Source of the DNA: Schistosoma mansoni
Taxonomy: Eukaryota > Platyhelminthes > Trematoda > Strigeidida > Schistosomatidae
NCBI RefSeq assembly: GCF_000237925.1
Contig: NC_031496.1
Span: 2,147,396 to 2,211,395, forward strand
DNA: 64,000 nt
Direction of reading: 5' to 3'
Below, in pieces: positions 23,310 to 35,171 of the stretch (position 1 is the first letter of the stretch; each line of letters starts with the position of its first letter). The translations under genes and the position numbers were made by a program. The notes below the pieces were generated by a model. That model made no database searches. It saw only the letters and a program-made list of their open reading frames with translations, and was not told the origin of the DNA.

Positions 23310-26300
23310 ATGACGTCTCATGATGAAAGCCGAGTTCCTTCGGAAGTCATGAGGCCGATGCACCTTCTTACAACCAGAGCGACAATTTTTATAGGTACAT
23401 GGAATGTCCGGACAATGTGGGAGACCGGCAGAGTCTTCCAAATTTCTGCGGAAATGAGGAAATACAACCTGGAAGTGCTTGGAATCAGTGAAACACATTG
23501 GACGCAGGTTGGACAACAACGACTGTCTTCAGGGGAACTTCTGTTATACTCCGGTCATGAAGAAGAAAATGCCCCACATACACAAGGAGTGGCACTGATG
23601 CTGTCTAGAAAAGCACAAAATGCACTTATAGGATGGGAATCTCATGGACCGAGGATCATCAAAGCCTCCTTCAAAACAAAGAGAGAGGGCATTACAATGA
23701 ACATCATCCAATGCTATGCGCCGACCAACGACTACGATGAAGACGCTAAAAACCAATTCTACGATAGGCTGCAGTCAATCTTCGAGAAGTGCCCAACCAA
23801 GGACCTGACCATTCTAATGGGAGATTTCAATGCCAAGGTTGGAAAGGACAACACTGGATACGAAGACGTCATGGGACAACATGGACTGGGAGGAAGGAAC
23901 GAAAACGGTGAGAGATTTGCAAACCTATGTGCCTTCAATAAACTGGTCATAGGTGGCACCATATTCCCACACAAAAACATACACAAAGCCACTTGGATTT
24001 CACCGGATCACACTACACAAAATCAAATCGACCATGTCTGCATCAACAAAAAGTTCAGGAGGACGATGGAGGATGTGAGAACCAGAAGAGGAGCTGATAT
24101 AGCATCCGATCACCATTTGCTGGTCGCCAAGATGAAACTAAAACTCAAGAAGCACTGGACAATGGCACGGACAACATCACAAAAGTTTAACACGGCCTTT
24201 CTTCGAGATGCTGACAAACTCAACGAATTTAACATAGCCCTCAGCAACAGGTTCGAGGCCTTTCATGACCTACTCAATGGAGAGGGAACCACCATAGAGA
24301 GCAGCTGGAAAGGTATCAAGGAGGCAATCGTTTCAACATGTCAGGAGGTTCTGGGCCAAAAGAAGCACCATCACAAGGAATGGATCACTGTTGGTACACT
24401 GGATAAAATTGAAGCAAGGAGGAACAATAAGGTAGCAATCAATATCAGCCGAACAAGAGCAGAAAAAGCCAAGGCACAAGCCGAATACACAGAGGCAAAC
24501 AAGCAAGTGAAGAGGAGCATCAGGACCGACAAACGTAAATATGTGGAAGATTTAGCGATGACAGCGGAAAAGGCTGCAAGAGAGGGAAACATGAGACAAC
24601 TGTATGATACAACAAAGAAACTTGCTGGAAATTACCGTCAACCAGAAAGACCAGTGAAAAACAAGGAAGGCAAAGTAATCAACGATATTGAAGAACAACG
24701 AAACAGGTGGGTAGAACACTTCAAGGAACTCTTGAATCGACCAGCTCCACTGAACCCACCCAACATCGAAGCAGCACCCACAGACCTCCCAATCGATATT
24801 GGCCCACCAACAATTGAAGAGATCAGCATGGCCATTAGACAAATCAAGAGTGGCAAAGCAGCGGGACCAGACAACATCCCGGCAGAGGCACTGAAAGCAA
24901 ATGTAACAGCAACTGCCAAGATACTCCACATCCTCTTCAGTAAGATTTGGGACGAAGAACATGTACCAACAGACTGGAAAGAAGGACTTCTCATCAAGAT
25001 ACCAAAGAAAGGCGATCTGAGCAAGTGCGACAACTACAGGGGCATCACTCTCCTCTCAATACCAGGAAAAGTCTTCAACAGAGTATTGTTAAACAGGATG
25101 AAGGATTCCGTAGACGCCCAACTTCGAGATCAACAAGCTGGATTTCGTAAGGATAGATCGTGCACAGATCAAATCGCAACTCTACGTATCATTGTGGAAC
25201 AATCAATCGAATGGAATTCATCACTGTACATCAACTTCATCGACTACGAGAAGGCATTTGATAGCGTGGACAGGACGACACTATGGAAGCTTCTTCGACA
25301 CTACGGCGTGCCTGAGAAGATAGTCAACATCATACGGAACTCCTATGATGGACTAAACTGCCAAATCGTCCACGGAGGACAACTCACTGACTCGTTCGAG
25401 GTAAAGACCGGTGTTAGGCAAGGTTGCCTACTCTCACCCTTTCTCTTTCTCCTGGTGATCGACTGGATTATGAAGACGTCAACATCTGGAGGAATGCACG
25501 GGATACAGTGGACAGGCAGGATGCAGCTTGACGATTTAGACTTCGAGGATGATCTGGCTCTTCTATCACAAACGCAACAACAAATGCAGGAGAAAACGAC
25601 CAGTGTAGCAGCAGCCTCAGCAGCAGTAGGTCTCAATATAAACAAAGGGAAAAGCAAGACTCTCCGATACAATACAATATGCACCAATCGAATTACACTT
25701 GACGGAGAAGCTTTGGAGGATGTGGAAATCTTTACATATCTGGGCAGCATCATTGATGAACACGGTGGATCAGATGCAGATGTGAGGGCGAGGATCGGCA
25801 AAGCAAGAGCAGCATACCTACAGCTGAAAAACATCTGGAACTCAAAACAATTGTCAACCAACACCAAGATCAGATTTTTCAATACAAATGTCAAGACAGT
25901 TCTTCTGTATGGGGCGGAGACGTGGAGAACTACGAAAGCCATCATCCAGAAGATACAAGTGTTTATTAACAGTTGTCTACGCAAGATACTTCGGATCCGA
26001 TGGCCAGACACTATCAGCAACAAGTTACTGTGGGAGACAACAAACCAGATTCCAATGGAGGAAGAAATCAGGAAGAAGCGCTGGAAGTGGATTGAGCACA
26101 CTTTGAGGAAATCACCCAATTGTGTCACAATACAAGCCCTCACATGTAATCCTGAAGGTCGAAGGAGAAGAGGAAGACCAAAGAACACATTACGCCGAGA
26201 AATAGAGACAGACATGAGAAGAATGAACAAGAACTGGAAAGAACTAGAAAAGAAGGCCCAGGACAGAGTGGGTCGGAGAAAGCTGGTCGGCGGCCTATGC

Positions 26301-26327
26301 TCCATTGGGAGTAACAGGCGTAAGTAA
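23310..26327 (+). CDS. SR2 endonuclease-reverse transcriptase
   Basis: 1005 residues from ATG to stop, the normal single-frame layout of RTE elements. Residues about 25-265 are the AP-type endonuclease: [35 protein letters not shown] and SDHHLLV in order. A lysine-rich linker with likely coiled coil follows (about 360-470). RT blocks start near 540: [48 protein letters not shown]. The catalytic box is F-E-D-D at residues 745-748; other copies in this window have FADD or LADD, so Glu at the second place is odd and may lower activity, though both Asp remain. The C-terminus holds the usual RTE IEHTLRK and [10 protein letters not shown] stretch. It acts by nicking the target and priming reverse transcription there. 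Confidence 0.93.
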   Translation: MTSHDESRVPSEVMRPMHLLTTRATIFIGTWNVRTMWETGRVFQISAEMRKYNLEVLGISETHWTQVGQQRLSSGELLLYSGHEEENAPHTQGVALMLSRKAQNALIGWESHGPRIIKASFKTKREGITMNIIQCYAPTNDYDEDAKNQFYDRLQSIFEKCPTKDLTILMGDFNAKVGKDNTGYEDVMGQHGLGGRNENGERFANLCAFNKLVIGGTIFPHKNIHKATWISPDHTTQNQIDHVCINKKFRRTMEDVRTRRGADIASDHHLLVAKMKLKLKKHWTMARTTSQKFNTAFLRDADKLNEFNIALSNRFEAFHDLLNGEGTTIESSWKGIKEAIVSTCQEVLGQKKHHHKEWITVGTLDKIEARRNNKVAINISRTRAEKAKAQAEYTEANKQVKRSIRTDKRKYVEDLAMTAEKAAREGNMRQLYDTTKKLAGNYRQPERPVKNKEGKVINDIEEQRNRWVEHFKELLNRPAPLNPPNIEAAPTDLPIDIGPPTIEEISMAIRQIKSGKAAGPDNIPAEALKANVTATAKILHILFSKIWDEEHVPTDWKEGLLIKIPKKGDLSKCDNYRGITLLSIPGKVFNRVLLNRMKDSVDAQLRDQQAGFRKDRSCTDQIATLRIIVEQSIEWNSSLYINFIDYEKAFDSVDRTTLWKLLRHYGVPEKIVNIIRNSYDGLNCQIVHGGQLTDSFEVKTGVRQGCLLSPFLFLLVIDWIMKTSTSGGMHGIQWTGRMQLDDLDFEDDLALLSQTQQQMQEKTTSVAAASAAVGLNINKGKSKTLRYNTICTNRITLDGEALEDVEIFTYLGSIIDEHGGSDADVRARIGKARAAYLQLKNIWNSKQLSTNTKIRFFNTNVKTVLLYGAETWRTTKAIIQKIQVFINSCLRKILRIRWPDTISNKLLWETTNQIPMEEEIRKKRWKWIEHTLRKSPNCVTIQALTCNPEGRRRRGRPKNTLRREIETDMRRMNKNWKELEKKAQDRVGRRKLVGGLCSIGSNRRK

Positions 26328-26340
26328 GTAAGTAAGTAAG

Positions 26341-26475
26341 ACCACCATGGAGAACCTGGAAGCACTAGATGGCCATTTCGTCCTAGTATGAGACTCCTCA
26401 GCAGTGCGCATCCACGATCCCACTCGAGAGATTCGAACCCAGGACCTATCGGTCTCGTGCGTGCAAACGCTTAAC
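26341..26475 (-). repeat. SINE-B remnant, right side of SR2 insertion
   Basis: Continues the SINE-B cut at 23134: ACCACCATGG, hammerhead, then the tRNA-like head (TTCGAACCCAGG) read on the minus strand. Confidence 0.85.
26362..26409 (-). ncRNA. Hammerhead ribozyme of SINE-B, core intact
   Basis: On the minus strand: GCACTG, CTGAGGA, GTCT/AGGAC stem II, GAAA, then TGGCCATC with cleavage triplet ATC, then TAGTGC pairing back to GCACTG with one G-U. No extra bases at the cleavage site. Confidence 0.72.
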
Positions 26476-26741
26476 ATCTACTATTATTATTCCTTATCAA
26501 TTTCCCCTTTATGTTTTTTTTCTGTTGATAGTCTGGCAACATCACGAATTGACATAAGTCAGATGACTATTGTCAGTAAAAGTACAACAAAAGTGTAATA
26601 ACTTTCTTGTTTATATCTGTCATTGTTTATTTTGACCAAAATGTGACTAAATTGTTTCTTGTCTCGTTCACTATTTACACAATAGTTGTATACAAAATAT
26701 TAGTTATTACTATAACTGGGAAATGATCATGTTATTGGCAT

Positions 26742-27525
26742 CAGTTAGTCAGTCACAATGTAGAACTTCGTACGTACGTACATCAGTTCGAGTTGCCATA
26801 ACATATTAGCACAGAGATGCAGTTGTCGATTCAAATCCCATAGTGGTAGAAGTAGTAAGAGTATAAGCAGTATTCTGAAAGATTAGGGTTTGAAGATGTT
26901 ATTCAAGGAGTACAATCCAGTCAAATAAATTGGGAAAGAGAAAAAGGATAGGGACATGAAGAATTCAGAAGATTGAAATTTGGCAGAACACAAATAGTGG
27001 ATGCACTTTCGCCATTGCAAACGATTTTGAGCCATATCATTCAAGGTCTCTAACCATCGATTGCTATCATCTCGCGAATCCCAACCAGGTAGTCTACACC
27101 TACCAACATGGCCCAGTCCACTTGTCAGTGACTTCGTGGATTTATGCCATGTTTTGGTCTGGCCGCCCCTAGCTTTGTTCCAACCTACTCCTACACCATA
27201 AAGCATTGCACGTCGAGGCAGTCGGTGGTTGGACATACGTAACACATGTCCCAGTCATCTCAACTGATGAAGTTTCACTACTTCATCAATCGATTTACCA
27301 TCCTTACTTAGTACTCATTTCCTAACACGATATACGAGAAATGCTTCGAAGACTTGTATGATCAAATACTAGTAGCCTACGAATATCCTCTACTCTTATC
27401 GGCCATGTTTCACTGTCGTAAAGTAGGACGGGACGAACTGCTGCACAGTAAACCCGTCCTTTTGTTGCTAGAAGGATATCTCGCCTACGCCATAAATGAT
27501 GCAAGTTGGTGAAAGCTAGATATAT
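26742..27525 (-). mobile_element. LINE-X 3' end, diverged subfamily
   Basis: Minus strand with a degenerate (CTGA)n tail near 26742. Reads HHLWRRRDILLATKGRVYCA (27504 down) and MLRMSNHRLPRRAM (27245 down) in two frames. Shares subfamily features with 30379-30645 and 45988-46421. Confidence 0.85.
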
Positions 27526-27726
27526 GAATATATCCAGTTTATTTATTGCCGAAACTTTTAATTATGATTCAACATTTCATTTATTTCTTTCGAACTTGAC
27601 TTTCTCAACTATAGCCGATGTCTTGATGTAATGGTCGACCTTACACATTATGATGATTCAATCAAGATAACTTAACTGTAATAATTATTCCTCTAGGTCT
27701 TATCGTGATATGTAGGTCAGTTGAAG

Positions 27727-28041
27727 CCCCCAAGTGCCCTGGTACGGCCGAGAGTGAGGAGAGTCCGCTCTCCCTCTCCAAATGCTCTCACATGGCCTCG
27801 CGTATATAGCCTCTGTCAGGGAAGTCCTACTCACTGCCTTCTCGTGGCATTACTGTTGTTTACAAAATTGAGAGGATGAAAAGTGAATGTCCGACGCTTT
27901 AACCGGGTTGGTGTACACGGCGAGTCCACCTAGGGGAGTTGGAAAACCCTCATTCCAAACCAATGGTGTATATGGGCCGGCTCCAGTATCCTGAAGGAAC
28001 AAATGGCGTATGAATCAATCGTTGGTGACCGGCTACCATGT
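27727..28041 (+). repeat. R560 retroposon, 3' truncated
   Basis: Plus strand, starting GCCCCCAAGTGCCCTGG. It stops after the GACCGGCTACCATG region and lacks the tail half. A 3' truncation is unusual for a retroposon, so later deletion is likely. Confidence 0.82.
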
Positions 28042-28135
28042 GAAGTCCGATAGCCTAAAAACTGAAATATTCAACTTTCAACTCATAGAATACAGTTTCG
28101 AACTTTTCCACTTGAATCAGTTTTGACTACTGCTT

Positions 28136-28815
28136 ACTTATTTACTTACGTTTGTTACTCCCAATGGAGCATAGGCTGCCGACCAGCCTTCTCCGACCCA
28201 CTCTGCCCTGGGCCTTCTTTTCTAGTTCTATCCAATTGTTGTTCATTCTTCTCATGTCTGTCTCTATTTCTCGGCGTAATGTGTTCTTTGGTCTTCCTCT
28301 TCTCCTTCGACCTTCAGGATTACATGTGAGGGCTTGTATTGTGACACAATTGGGTGATTTCCTCAAAGTGTGCTCAATCCACTTCCAGCACTTCTTCCTG
28401 ATTTCTTCCTCCACTGGAATCTGGTTTGTTGTCTCCCACAGTAACTTGTTGCTGATAGTGTCTGACCAACTGATCCGAGGTATCTTGCGTAGACAACTGT
28501 TAATAAACACTTGTATCTTCTGGATGATGGCTTTCGTAGTTCTCCACGTTTCCGCCCCATACAGAAGAACTGTCTTGACATTTGTATTGAAAAATCTGAT
28601 CTTGGTGTTGGTTGACAATTGTTTTGAGTTCCAGATGTTCTTCAGTTGTAAATATGCTGTTCTTGTTTTGCCGATTCTCGCCCTCACATTTGCATCTGAT
28701 CCACCGTGTTCATCAATGATTCTGCCCAGATATGTAAAGGTTTTCACATTCTCCAAAGCTTCTCCGTCAAGTGTAATTCGATTGGTGCATGTTGTATTGT
28801 ATCGGAGATTCTAGC
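28136..28815 (-). mobile_element. SR2 3' end, well preserved
   Basis: Minus strand with a TAAG-type tail at 28136. An open frame of 204 codons (28142-28756) covers the C-terminal region from [14 protein letters not shown] to GSLCSIGSN. 5' truncated. Confidence 0.9.
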
Positions 28816-28904
28816 TTTTTCCTTTTTTTTATTGAGACCTACGGCTGCTGATTTGATTGCTGAGTAATAATATTATTAGGCTTTAGAAAAAACAGTAAAT
28901 CTTC

Positions 28905-29290
28905 ATTAACTGAAGTTGTTGGAACATGTATTACGTATGCTCAACCATCTCCTACCTCGACAATATTATATTTTCTTATGCATGGGTAGGCTGAAAGAAA
29001 GTTAGGAGAAAGTAAATCTGCTTTAACATCACTTCATTCCATAAGGTTATTGACTGTTGGATTGAACTGTGTTGGTACGTGTAAACTACTTGCTTGGTGT
29101 ATGCATGATCACTATGATCAGTGGTTGAAAAGGTTCAATGACATGGTTTGGAACTGGTCAGAATGAAGTAGTTGCATTCACTCATATTCGTCCTTCACAT
29201 GTTGAGTTTCAAAATAGTCTCATACTTTTGATTCCGTGAATCCAGTTTTTCCTTTCGAATCATATTGTCGTGGTTTAATCTTTCTCACTG
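28905..29290 (+). mobile_element. LINE-X 3' piece joined to SR2 (inverted twin of 16205-16570)
   Basis: Plus strand, near-identical reverse complement of 16205-16570. Degenerate frames match the LINE-X C-terminus (a LRWLGHVLRM-like start near 28915). Confidence 0.82.
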
Positions 29291-29625
29291 CCATTGATGA
29301 TGGACAGCTCACTCACTCGTTCGATGTAAAGATCGGTGTCAGGCAAGGTTGCTTACTCTCACCCTTTCTCTTTCTCCTGGTGATCGACTGAATTATGAAA
29401 ACGTCGACATCTGAAGGGAAGCACGAGATACAGTGGACATCTAGGATTCAGTTAGACGATCTAGACCTCGCAGATGACCTAGCTTTTTTATTGAACACTG
29501 AACAACAGATGCCGGAGAAGACGACCAGTGTATCAGCAGCCTCAGAAGCAGTAGGTTTCAATATAAACAAACTGAAAAGCAAGACTTCGACATAACACAA
29601 CATGCACCAATCAAATCACTAGTGA
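29291..29625 (+). mobile_element. SR2 RT fragment joined to LINE-X
   Basis: Starts inside the RT at DDGQLTHSF-like sequence, continues [17 protein letters not shown] and a catalytic box LADD near 29467. Stops interrupt it. The same join to LINE-X occurs at 16204. Confidence 0.85.
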
Positions 29626-29639
29626 CTGACTTGGAGAGG

Positions 29640-29965
29640 TAAATCCAGGAGTTCTAATGAGAAGCAGTGACCAGTGGAGTTCAAACCATGTCTGTTATGA
29701 GACAGGAACTCACTGAAGACAATCGGTGAACGGTTACTCAACTTCGTGGATCAGTTGAAGTTAGACATTAACATCAATTGGATGCCGGCTTAGTGGTTTA
29801 TCGGTTAAATGCTCTGGCGCGAGACTGGTATATCCTGGGTTCGAATCTCGTTCGCGAGTGCGAGATCATGGATGCGCACTGCTGAGGAGTCCCATAATAG
29901 GACGAAACAGCCGTCAAGCAGTGCTTCCAGGTTTTCCATGGTGGTCTAGCTTCAATTGACTGACA
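29640..29965 (+). repeat. SINE-B copy (near full length)
   Basis: 5' region, tRNA-like head (GGGTTCGAATCTCG B box at 29838), hammerhead at 29874-29924 and the 3' body to CTTCAATTGACTG. Confidence 0.87.
29874..29924 (+). ncRNA. Hammerhead ribozyme of SINE-B (+3 nt after cleavage site)
   Basis: CTGAGGA, GTCC/GGAC, GAAA, CAGCCGTC, then AAG before CAGTGC. Core intact and same form as 19508-19557. Confidence 0.75.
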
Positions 29966-30282
29966 CTTTCAACGATTCAACAATATATTTTTCTAATATA
30001 AAAATCGATCTTTACTATCATTCTTATATAACTAGAAACAGTCCCTTTTCGAATTTCCGTTTTATGAAGAAGCCTACACATATGATTATTATGTATCAAT
30101 AGTATAAATATGTTGATATTTTATACCTTTTTAATATAATCATGTGTTACTATTAGTAACGTGGATTCAAAGTGTGTTTGTTTTAATTTACAATTATAGT
30201 TTGTTTGTTTTACTCAAATCAATATTGATTGAATTGAATAGAGTGTACTTACTATTAATGATATCTTAATCATTATTATCAG

Positions 30283-30378
30283 AAAGGGTTTTGTGGAGAT
30301 TTCAGTATTTTCATAGTTGAAAGCGCAAGAATGATAGGTCCTAGGCTCGAATCTCGTTCACGAGGCGAGGTCGTGGAT
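30283..30378. repeat. SINE-B chimera of opposite orientations
   Basis: 30283 to about 30323 is the minus-strand 3' tail (GGGTTTTGTGGAGATTTCAG); 30324-30378 is a plus-strand tRNA-like segment (GGCTCGAATCTCG). It abuts LINE-X at 30379. Confidence 0.75.
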
Positions 30379-30645
30379 GCTATCATCTCTCGGATCCCAA
30401 CCAGGTAGTCTACACCCACTAACATGGCTCAGTTTAATTGTCAGTGACTTCATGGATTTGTGCCATGTTTTAATCTGGCCACCCCTAGTTTTTTTCAAAC
30501 CTACTCTTACACCATGAAACATTGCACGTCGGGGCAGTCGGTGGTTGGACATACGTAACACGTGTCCCAGTCATCTCAACTGATGAAGTTTCACTACTTC
30601 ATCAATCTATTTTCCATCATTACCTAGTACCCGTTTTCTAACAAC
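30379..30645 (-). mobile_element. LINE-X fragment, diverged subfamily
   Basis: Minus strand; reads MLRMSNHRLPRRAMFHGVRV in one frame. Both ends truncated; cut into or joined with a SINE-B on its low side. Confidence 0.85.
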
Positions 30646-30811
30646 TGTTTGAAGTGGATATTCGTATGTTGTGTTTGTGTGTGTGTGTGTGAAAGCTGTT
30701 TCAAGACTATTATAAGTTGTGGTGGAAATCGAATCCATAGGATGAAATATTGGTCTTTTCTAAGTCGTGTGGATTATATTTTTGTTTGTGTATACACTTA
30801 CTAGAAGTTAT

Positions 30812-31968
30812 TTACGCCTGTTACCCTTCGTGGAGGAGCATAGGCCACCCACCAGCATTCTTCATCCAACTCTGTCCTGGTCAATACTTTCCAGTCGCTA
30901 TCTACCATTTTGATGTGTGCTTCCGATTCCCGCCTTTCAGGACTCCAAGTTAGGTATTGGTTTGTGATGCAGTTCGATGATTTCCTTAATGTGTGTCCTG
31001 TGCACTTCCAATGTCTTTTCCTAATTTCATCTTCAAATGGAACCTGGTTTCTTCTCTGCCATAGTAGGGTGTTGCTGATGGTATCCGGTCAACGGACATT
31101 CAGTATCTTACGTAGACAATTGTTTATAAACACTTGTACCTTTTTGATGATGGTTGTGGTATTTCTGTAAGTTTCAGCTCCCCACAATATGACTAAATGT
31201 GTTGACATTTGTACTGAAGATTGTGGCTTTGATATTGCCTCGAAGACAGTTTTTCTGAGTTTCATATGTTGTTCAACTGTAGGGATGCTGTCCTTGCTTT
31301 GTTAATCCTCACCTTGACGTCTGCATCAGATCCTTCACGTTCGTCTATGGTGCTACCCAGATACGTGAGTGTTTCCACCTCTTCCGGAGTTTCTTCACAA
31401 AGTGTGCTTGTATTGGTGTTGTCTGTGTTGAATTTGGGGATATCGCTTTTTCCCTTGTGTATGCTGAGGTCTACTGCTGCAGAGACTGCTGCTACACTGG
31501 TTGTCTTGACCTGCATTTGTTGATATGTATGGGCTAGAAGAGCTAGGTCATCTGCAAAGTCCAAATCGTCTAGTTGCTTCCAAACTGTCCACTTCATTCC
31601 GTGCTTCCCATCAGATGACAGGTCCAGCTGCCTTCACATTCTTGATTTGTCTGATGGCCATCTTGATTTCTTCGATCGTTGGTGGAGTGACATCTATAGG
31701 AAGGTCTGTAGATGTTGCTTCGATGTCTCTCTGGTCTCTCTGGTTTACTAAATTTTCCTGCCAGTTTCTTCGTCGTGCCATATAGTTGTTTCATATTTCC
31801 TCCTCTTGGAGCTTCTTCCTCTGTCGAGGTCTTCATTATCCAATCGACCACCACCAGAAGAAACAGAAAGTGGGAGAGTAGATAGCCTCGTCTGACTCCG
31901 GTCTTTACTTGGAATGCGTGTGTCAGCTGTTCTGGAAGCTACTGTGCATCGGAAATTCTTCATTCTGA
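30812..31968 (-). mobile_element. SR2b LINE fragment with internal rearrangement
   Basis: Minus strand, 3' end near 30812 (CCTGTTACCCTTCGTGGAGG). The RT palm reads LDDLDFADDLALLAHT at 31574 down, followed by the C-terminal region. Between [10 protein letters not shown] (31854 down) and the FADD region sits a segment that belongs upstream in the protein: NMKQLYGTTKKLAG and PTIEEIKMAIRQIK-like sequence at about 31612-31825. Order is therefore scrambled within one strand. Confidence 0.83.
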
Positions 31969-32244
31969 TTTGTTATGACTTTTAATCTTAATTTGTATAA
32001 TCTTTTTTATTGATTTAGGTTTAAACTATTGTCAATTCCCGTGACATTCTGTAGACAGTCAGCAGATCACTGCGTTTATTCTAAGTTTCATTCTAGTTGA
32101 CTTGTCTGTAATCTTGAATTTACTGATAATGTTCATGGGTTTTAACCCAAGTCACACAGTTGTAACTGACCTCCACAAATAGCTTTCATAGTTCACTTGG
32201 TAAATAGCCCATAAAATCCTAGAACTAGTTAAGTGGTTATTTAA

Positions 32245-32766
32245 TTATTTATTTAAATACATAAATATTGGTACAAAGGGGCACCGAATACATAAGCGCC
32301 GTACAAATCTCATTTGATTTGCGTGAGGGCTGTGATACTGCCCAGGTGCCCAAACCGAAACAGGTGGTTTTGTTAGGGGGCCAAACCCGGAGCCTTCGAC
32401 ATAAAGGTCTGATCCACAAGGAAGTGTGGCATTGTGAGGAGATGCAGTCCCATGGTAGGCGGTCACCAACGATTCATTCATACGCCATTTTTTTCGTCAG
32501 GATACTGGAGCCAGCCCATGTGCACCATTGGTTTGGAATGAGGGTTTTCCAACTCCCCTAGGTGGACTCGCCGTGTCCACCAACCCGGTTAAAGCGTCGG
32601 ACATTCGCTTTTGGTCCTCTCACTTTCGTAAACAACACCCGTGGTGCGAGAAGTCAGTGAGTAGGACTCCAATGACAGAGGCTATATACCCGTGGTCATG
32701 TGAGAGCATTTGGAGAGGGAGAGCGGACTCTCCTCACTCTCGGCCGTACCAGGGCATTTTGGGGCG
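32245..32766 (-). repeat. R560 retroposon, near full length
   Basis: Minus strand, AAATAAAT-type tail at 32245-32270, 5' end at 32766. Confidence 0.88.
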
Positions 32767-33189
32767 GTTAAGTAGTGGCTATGTTCTGACTTATAAGTGT
32801 TAATGGAAGGCTCTTAGTCACACATTGTATTGATTTGTCAATCTATTTGACATAGTATCCTCGTTCACTTGTGTCCACACTGTAAATTGATCGATAAAAT
32901 TTGACCGTCATTACTCAATGAACAATCAATTGTACGAAATTATCTGACTCTATTCCTAAACATAGAGAAGTTCCTCAGTTTGTTTAGGATTTGACCTATC
33001 CAAGTTCTTGATCCTTTACATCATTTAGATCAACAGTTGTTGATCTCTTATATTGTTTCTTGATCTGATTTTCGAATTAACCTTATTACAGATCAATAAT
33101 GACTCGAAATATATAAACATTTACTGAACCAATTCATAATCTTATTGATTGACCTACGATGAATGACTTTAGAAAACTGATCTATTTCA

Positions 33190-33200
33190 CCCCCCCCCCC
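33190..33200. repeat. Poly-C run
   Basis: Eleven C in a row, a length at which assembly errors are common. Confidence 0.95.
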
Positions 33201-33544
33201 ATACCCCATCCTTTATATCCAATCTATTCTCTTTTACGAATCACATATACATAGTATATTAAAGTTAAACGAGAAACCCGGTAAGTAGTGGATGTTTAAA
33301 GTAATGTAATCAATAAAGGTTTATAACTTAATCAATCAATTTATCACTTATACTTAGTTACTGGTTGACATTTTGTTTTAGCAAGATATGTTTTTTTTTA
33401 TATGAAATGAGGTTGTCGACCCTATCTATGCTCAACCGTCTTCCTTTATCCAGGCTTGGGAAGCGGCAGTAATTCTAGAATAGTTACAGGTAGAGTTAAT
33501 TGTACTTACTATTGTAATGTTAACCTTATCAACATCATTGTTCA

Positions 33545-33760
33545 CTTGACACCGTTGGATGCCGGCTAAGTGTTCTATCGGTTAAGTGCTCTGGCGCGAG
33601 ATTGGTAGGTCCTGGGGTTCGAATCTCGCTCGCGAGGCGGGATCGTGGATGCGCACTGCTGAGGAGTCCTATAATAGGACGAAACGGCCTTTGTCCAGTG
33701 CTTCCAGGTTTTCCTTAGTGGTCTAGCTTCAATTGACTCACGCTTACAACTATGTCTATA
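33545..33760 (+). repeat. SINE-B copy, 5' truncated
   Basis: tRNA-like head from GTTGGATGCCGGCT, B box GGTTCGAATCTC, hammerhead 33651-33701, body to CTTCAATTGACTC. Confidence 0.87.
33651..33701 (+). ncRNA. Hammerhead ribozyme of SINE-B (TTT form)
   Basis: CTGAGGA, GTCC/GGAC, GAAA, then ACGGCCTTTGTC: three T are added in the stem III loop ahead of the GTC cleavage triplet, and CAGTGC follows at once to pair with GCACTG. Confidence 0.75.
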
Positions 33761-33897
33761 TGTAGTTTACTACTTACATATTATAATTAACTAATAGTGC
33801 AATTGTTACTTAGTTTCCAAGATGAAGATAGCAGATGAGCTAGTTGCATTGTAGATAACATTGGAATTCATGACTTGCATTACTTTCCATTGACATC

Positions 33898-34415
33898 AAA
33901 TGCCATGGTATAGCCGAAATTGAGGGGAGTCAGCTCTCTCTCTCCCTCTAAATGCTCTCACATGGCCAGGCGTATATAGCCACTATCAGGGAAGTCTTAC
34001 TCACTGCCCTCTCTCGGCATTACTGTCGTTTACGAGATTGAGAGGACGAAAAGTGAATGTCTGGTACTTTATCCAAATTGGTGGATATGGAGGATCCACC
34101 TAGGGGAGTTTGGAAAACCCTTATTCCAAACTAATGGTATACATGGGTTTGAGAATCGTGAAGGAACAAATAGTGTATGAACCAATTGTCAGTCACCGCC
34201 TACCATGTGACTGCATCTCCTAACGTTTCCCCACTTCCTTGTGGATTAGACCTTTATGTCAAAGGCTCGGGGTGTGACCACCTAGGAAAACCACTTGCTT
34301 CGGTCTGGTAATCATCTGGGCAGTATCACAGCCCACACATAAACCGAGTGACTTGTGTGGTGCATATGTATTCGGTGCCTCTTGGTACAATTGTTTATGT
34401 ATTCACATAAATAAA
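33898..34415 (+). repeat. R560 retroposon, diverged
   Basis: Plus strand; begins AAATGCCATGGTATAGCC and ends ATAAATAAATAT. More diverged than the other copies. Confidence 0.83.
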
Positions 34416-34455
34416 TATATACAAAAAGTAACGAAATTCTAGTCTGATTTATCCT

Positions 34456-35048
34456 GTGCGGTTATCACATATTGTAAATATTAACCGGGTAAGTAATAGT
34501 GAGGTTAGACGCAGGGTATTAGGGAATGATGGTAAATCAGTTGATGAGGTGATGAATCTTCATCGACTGAGATGGTTGGGCCACGTGTTACGTATGCCTG
34601 AACATCGATTACCACGACGCGCAATGTTGACTAGTGTAGGGGATGGTTGGAAGAGAGTTAGGGGCGGCCAAACCAAAACATGGCATCAGAGTTTGAAGTC
34701 ACTAACTTCTAGTCTGAGCCATGTTGGTAGATGCAGACTACTTGGTTGGTGTCCGCGTGACCATCGTAACCAATGGTTGGAGACTCTGTGTGACATGGCT
34801 CAGAATCGATCACAATGGTGTAGGTGTATACACTCTTTATCTTCCCTTAAACCTTGAGATTAAAATTGCTTCATAACTTTCTTCCTCCCTATACTATATC
34901 CTTATATACAACCTTTCTTTATATACTACCATCACTAAATTAACTATATCTATGAATCCGGTGTTGATCTTGTTGTGCTGATGAGGTGTGGCAACTTGGA
35001 CCGATGCATTTATGTGTCTGGTCCTACGTTGTAGCTGACAGACTGACA
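34456..35048 (+). mobile_element. LINE-X 3' end, well preserved
   Basis: An open frame of 133 codons (34456-34857) covers NRVSNSEVRRRVLGNDGK, HRLRWLGHVLRMPEHRLPRR and the end CIHSLSSLKP. About 190 bp of 3' UTR ends in a degenerate (CTGA)n tail at 35034-35048. Confidence 0.9.
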
Positions 35049-35171
35049 ATATTAACCATTAGACAAAATTTAGTCAAGGTAAAAGGATACATTGGAAAAG
35101 TACGCTAATCATTGTTATTAATGATGATTCTATATTAAAAATACATTGTTATCGATTATCATAATAATATT

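Larger units (their letters stand above)
23136..26340 (+). mobile_element. SR2 (RTE clade), apparently full-length copy
   Basis: A non-LTR retrotransposon with a 5' UTR of about 174 bp, one long open frame, and a (TAAG)n tail at 26322-26340. It is flanked by a 7-bp direct repeat ACCACCA (23128-23134 and 26341-26347), and the sequence on both sides belongs to one SINE-B, so it jumped into that SINE. The 5' boundary (AACTCCGCC) agrees with that of the copy starting at 63873. An uninterrupted frame and clean duplication point to a fairly young insertion. Confidence 0.93.

Noticed and set aside
25343-26365. 340-codon frame on the minus strand opposite SR2
   Set aside because: Antisense shadow of the SR2 coding frame; the same shadow appears opposite every SR2 fragment.
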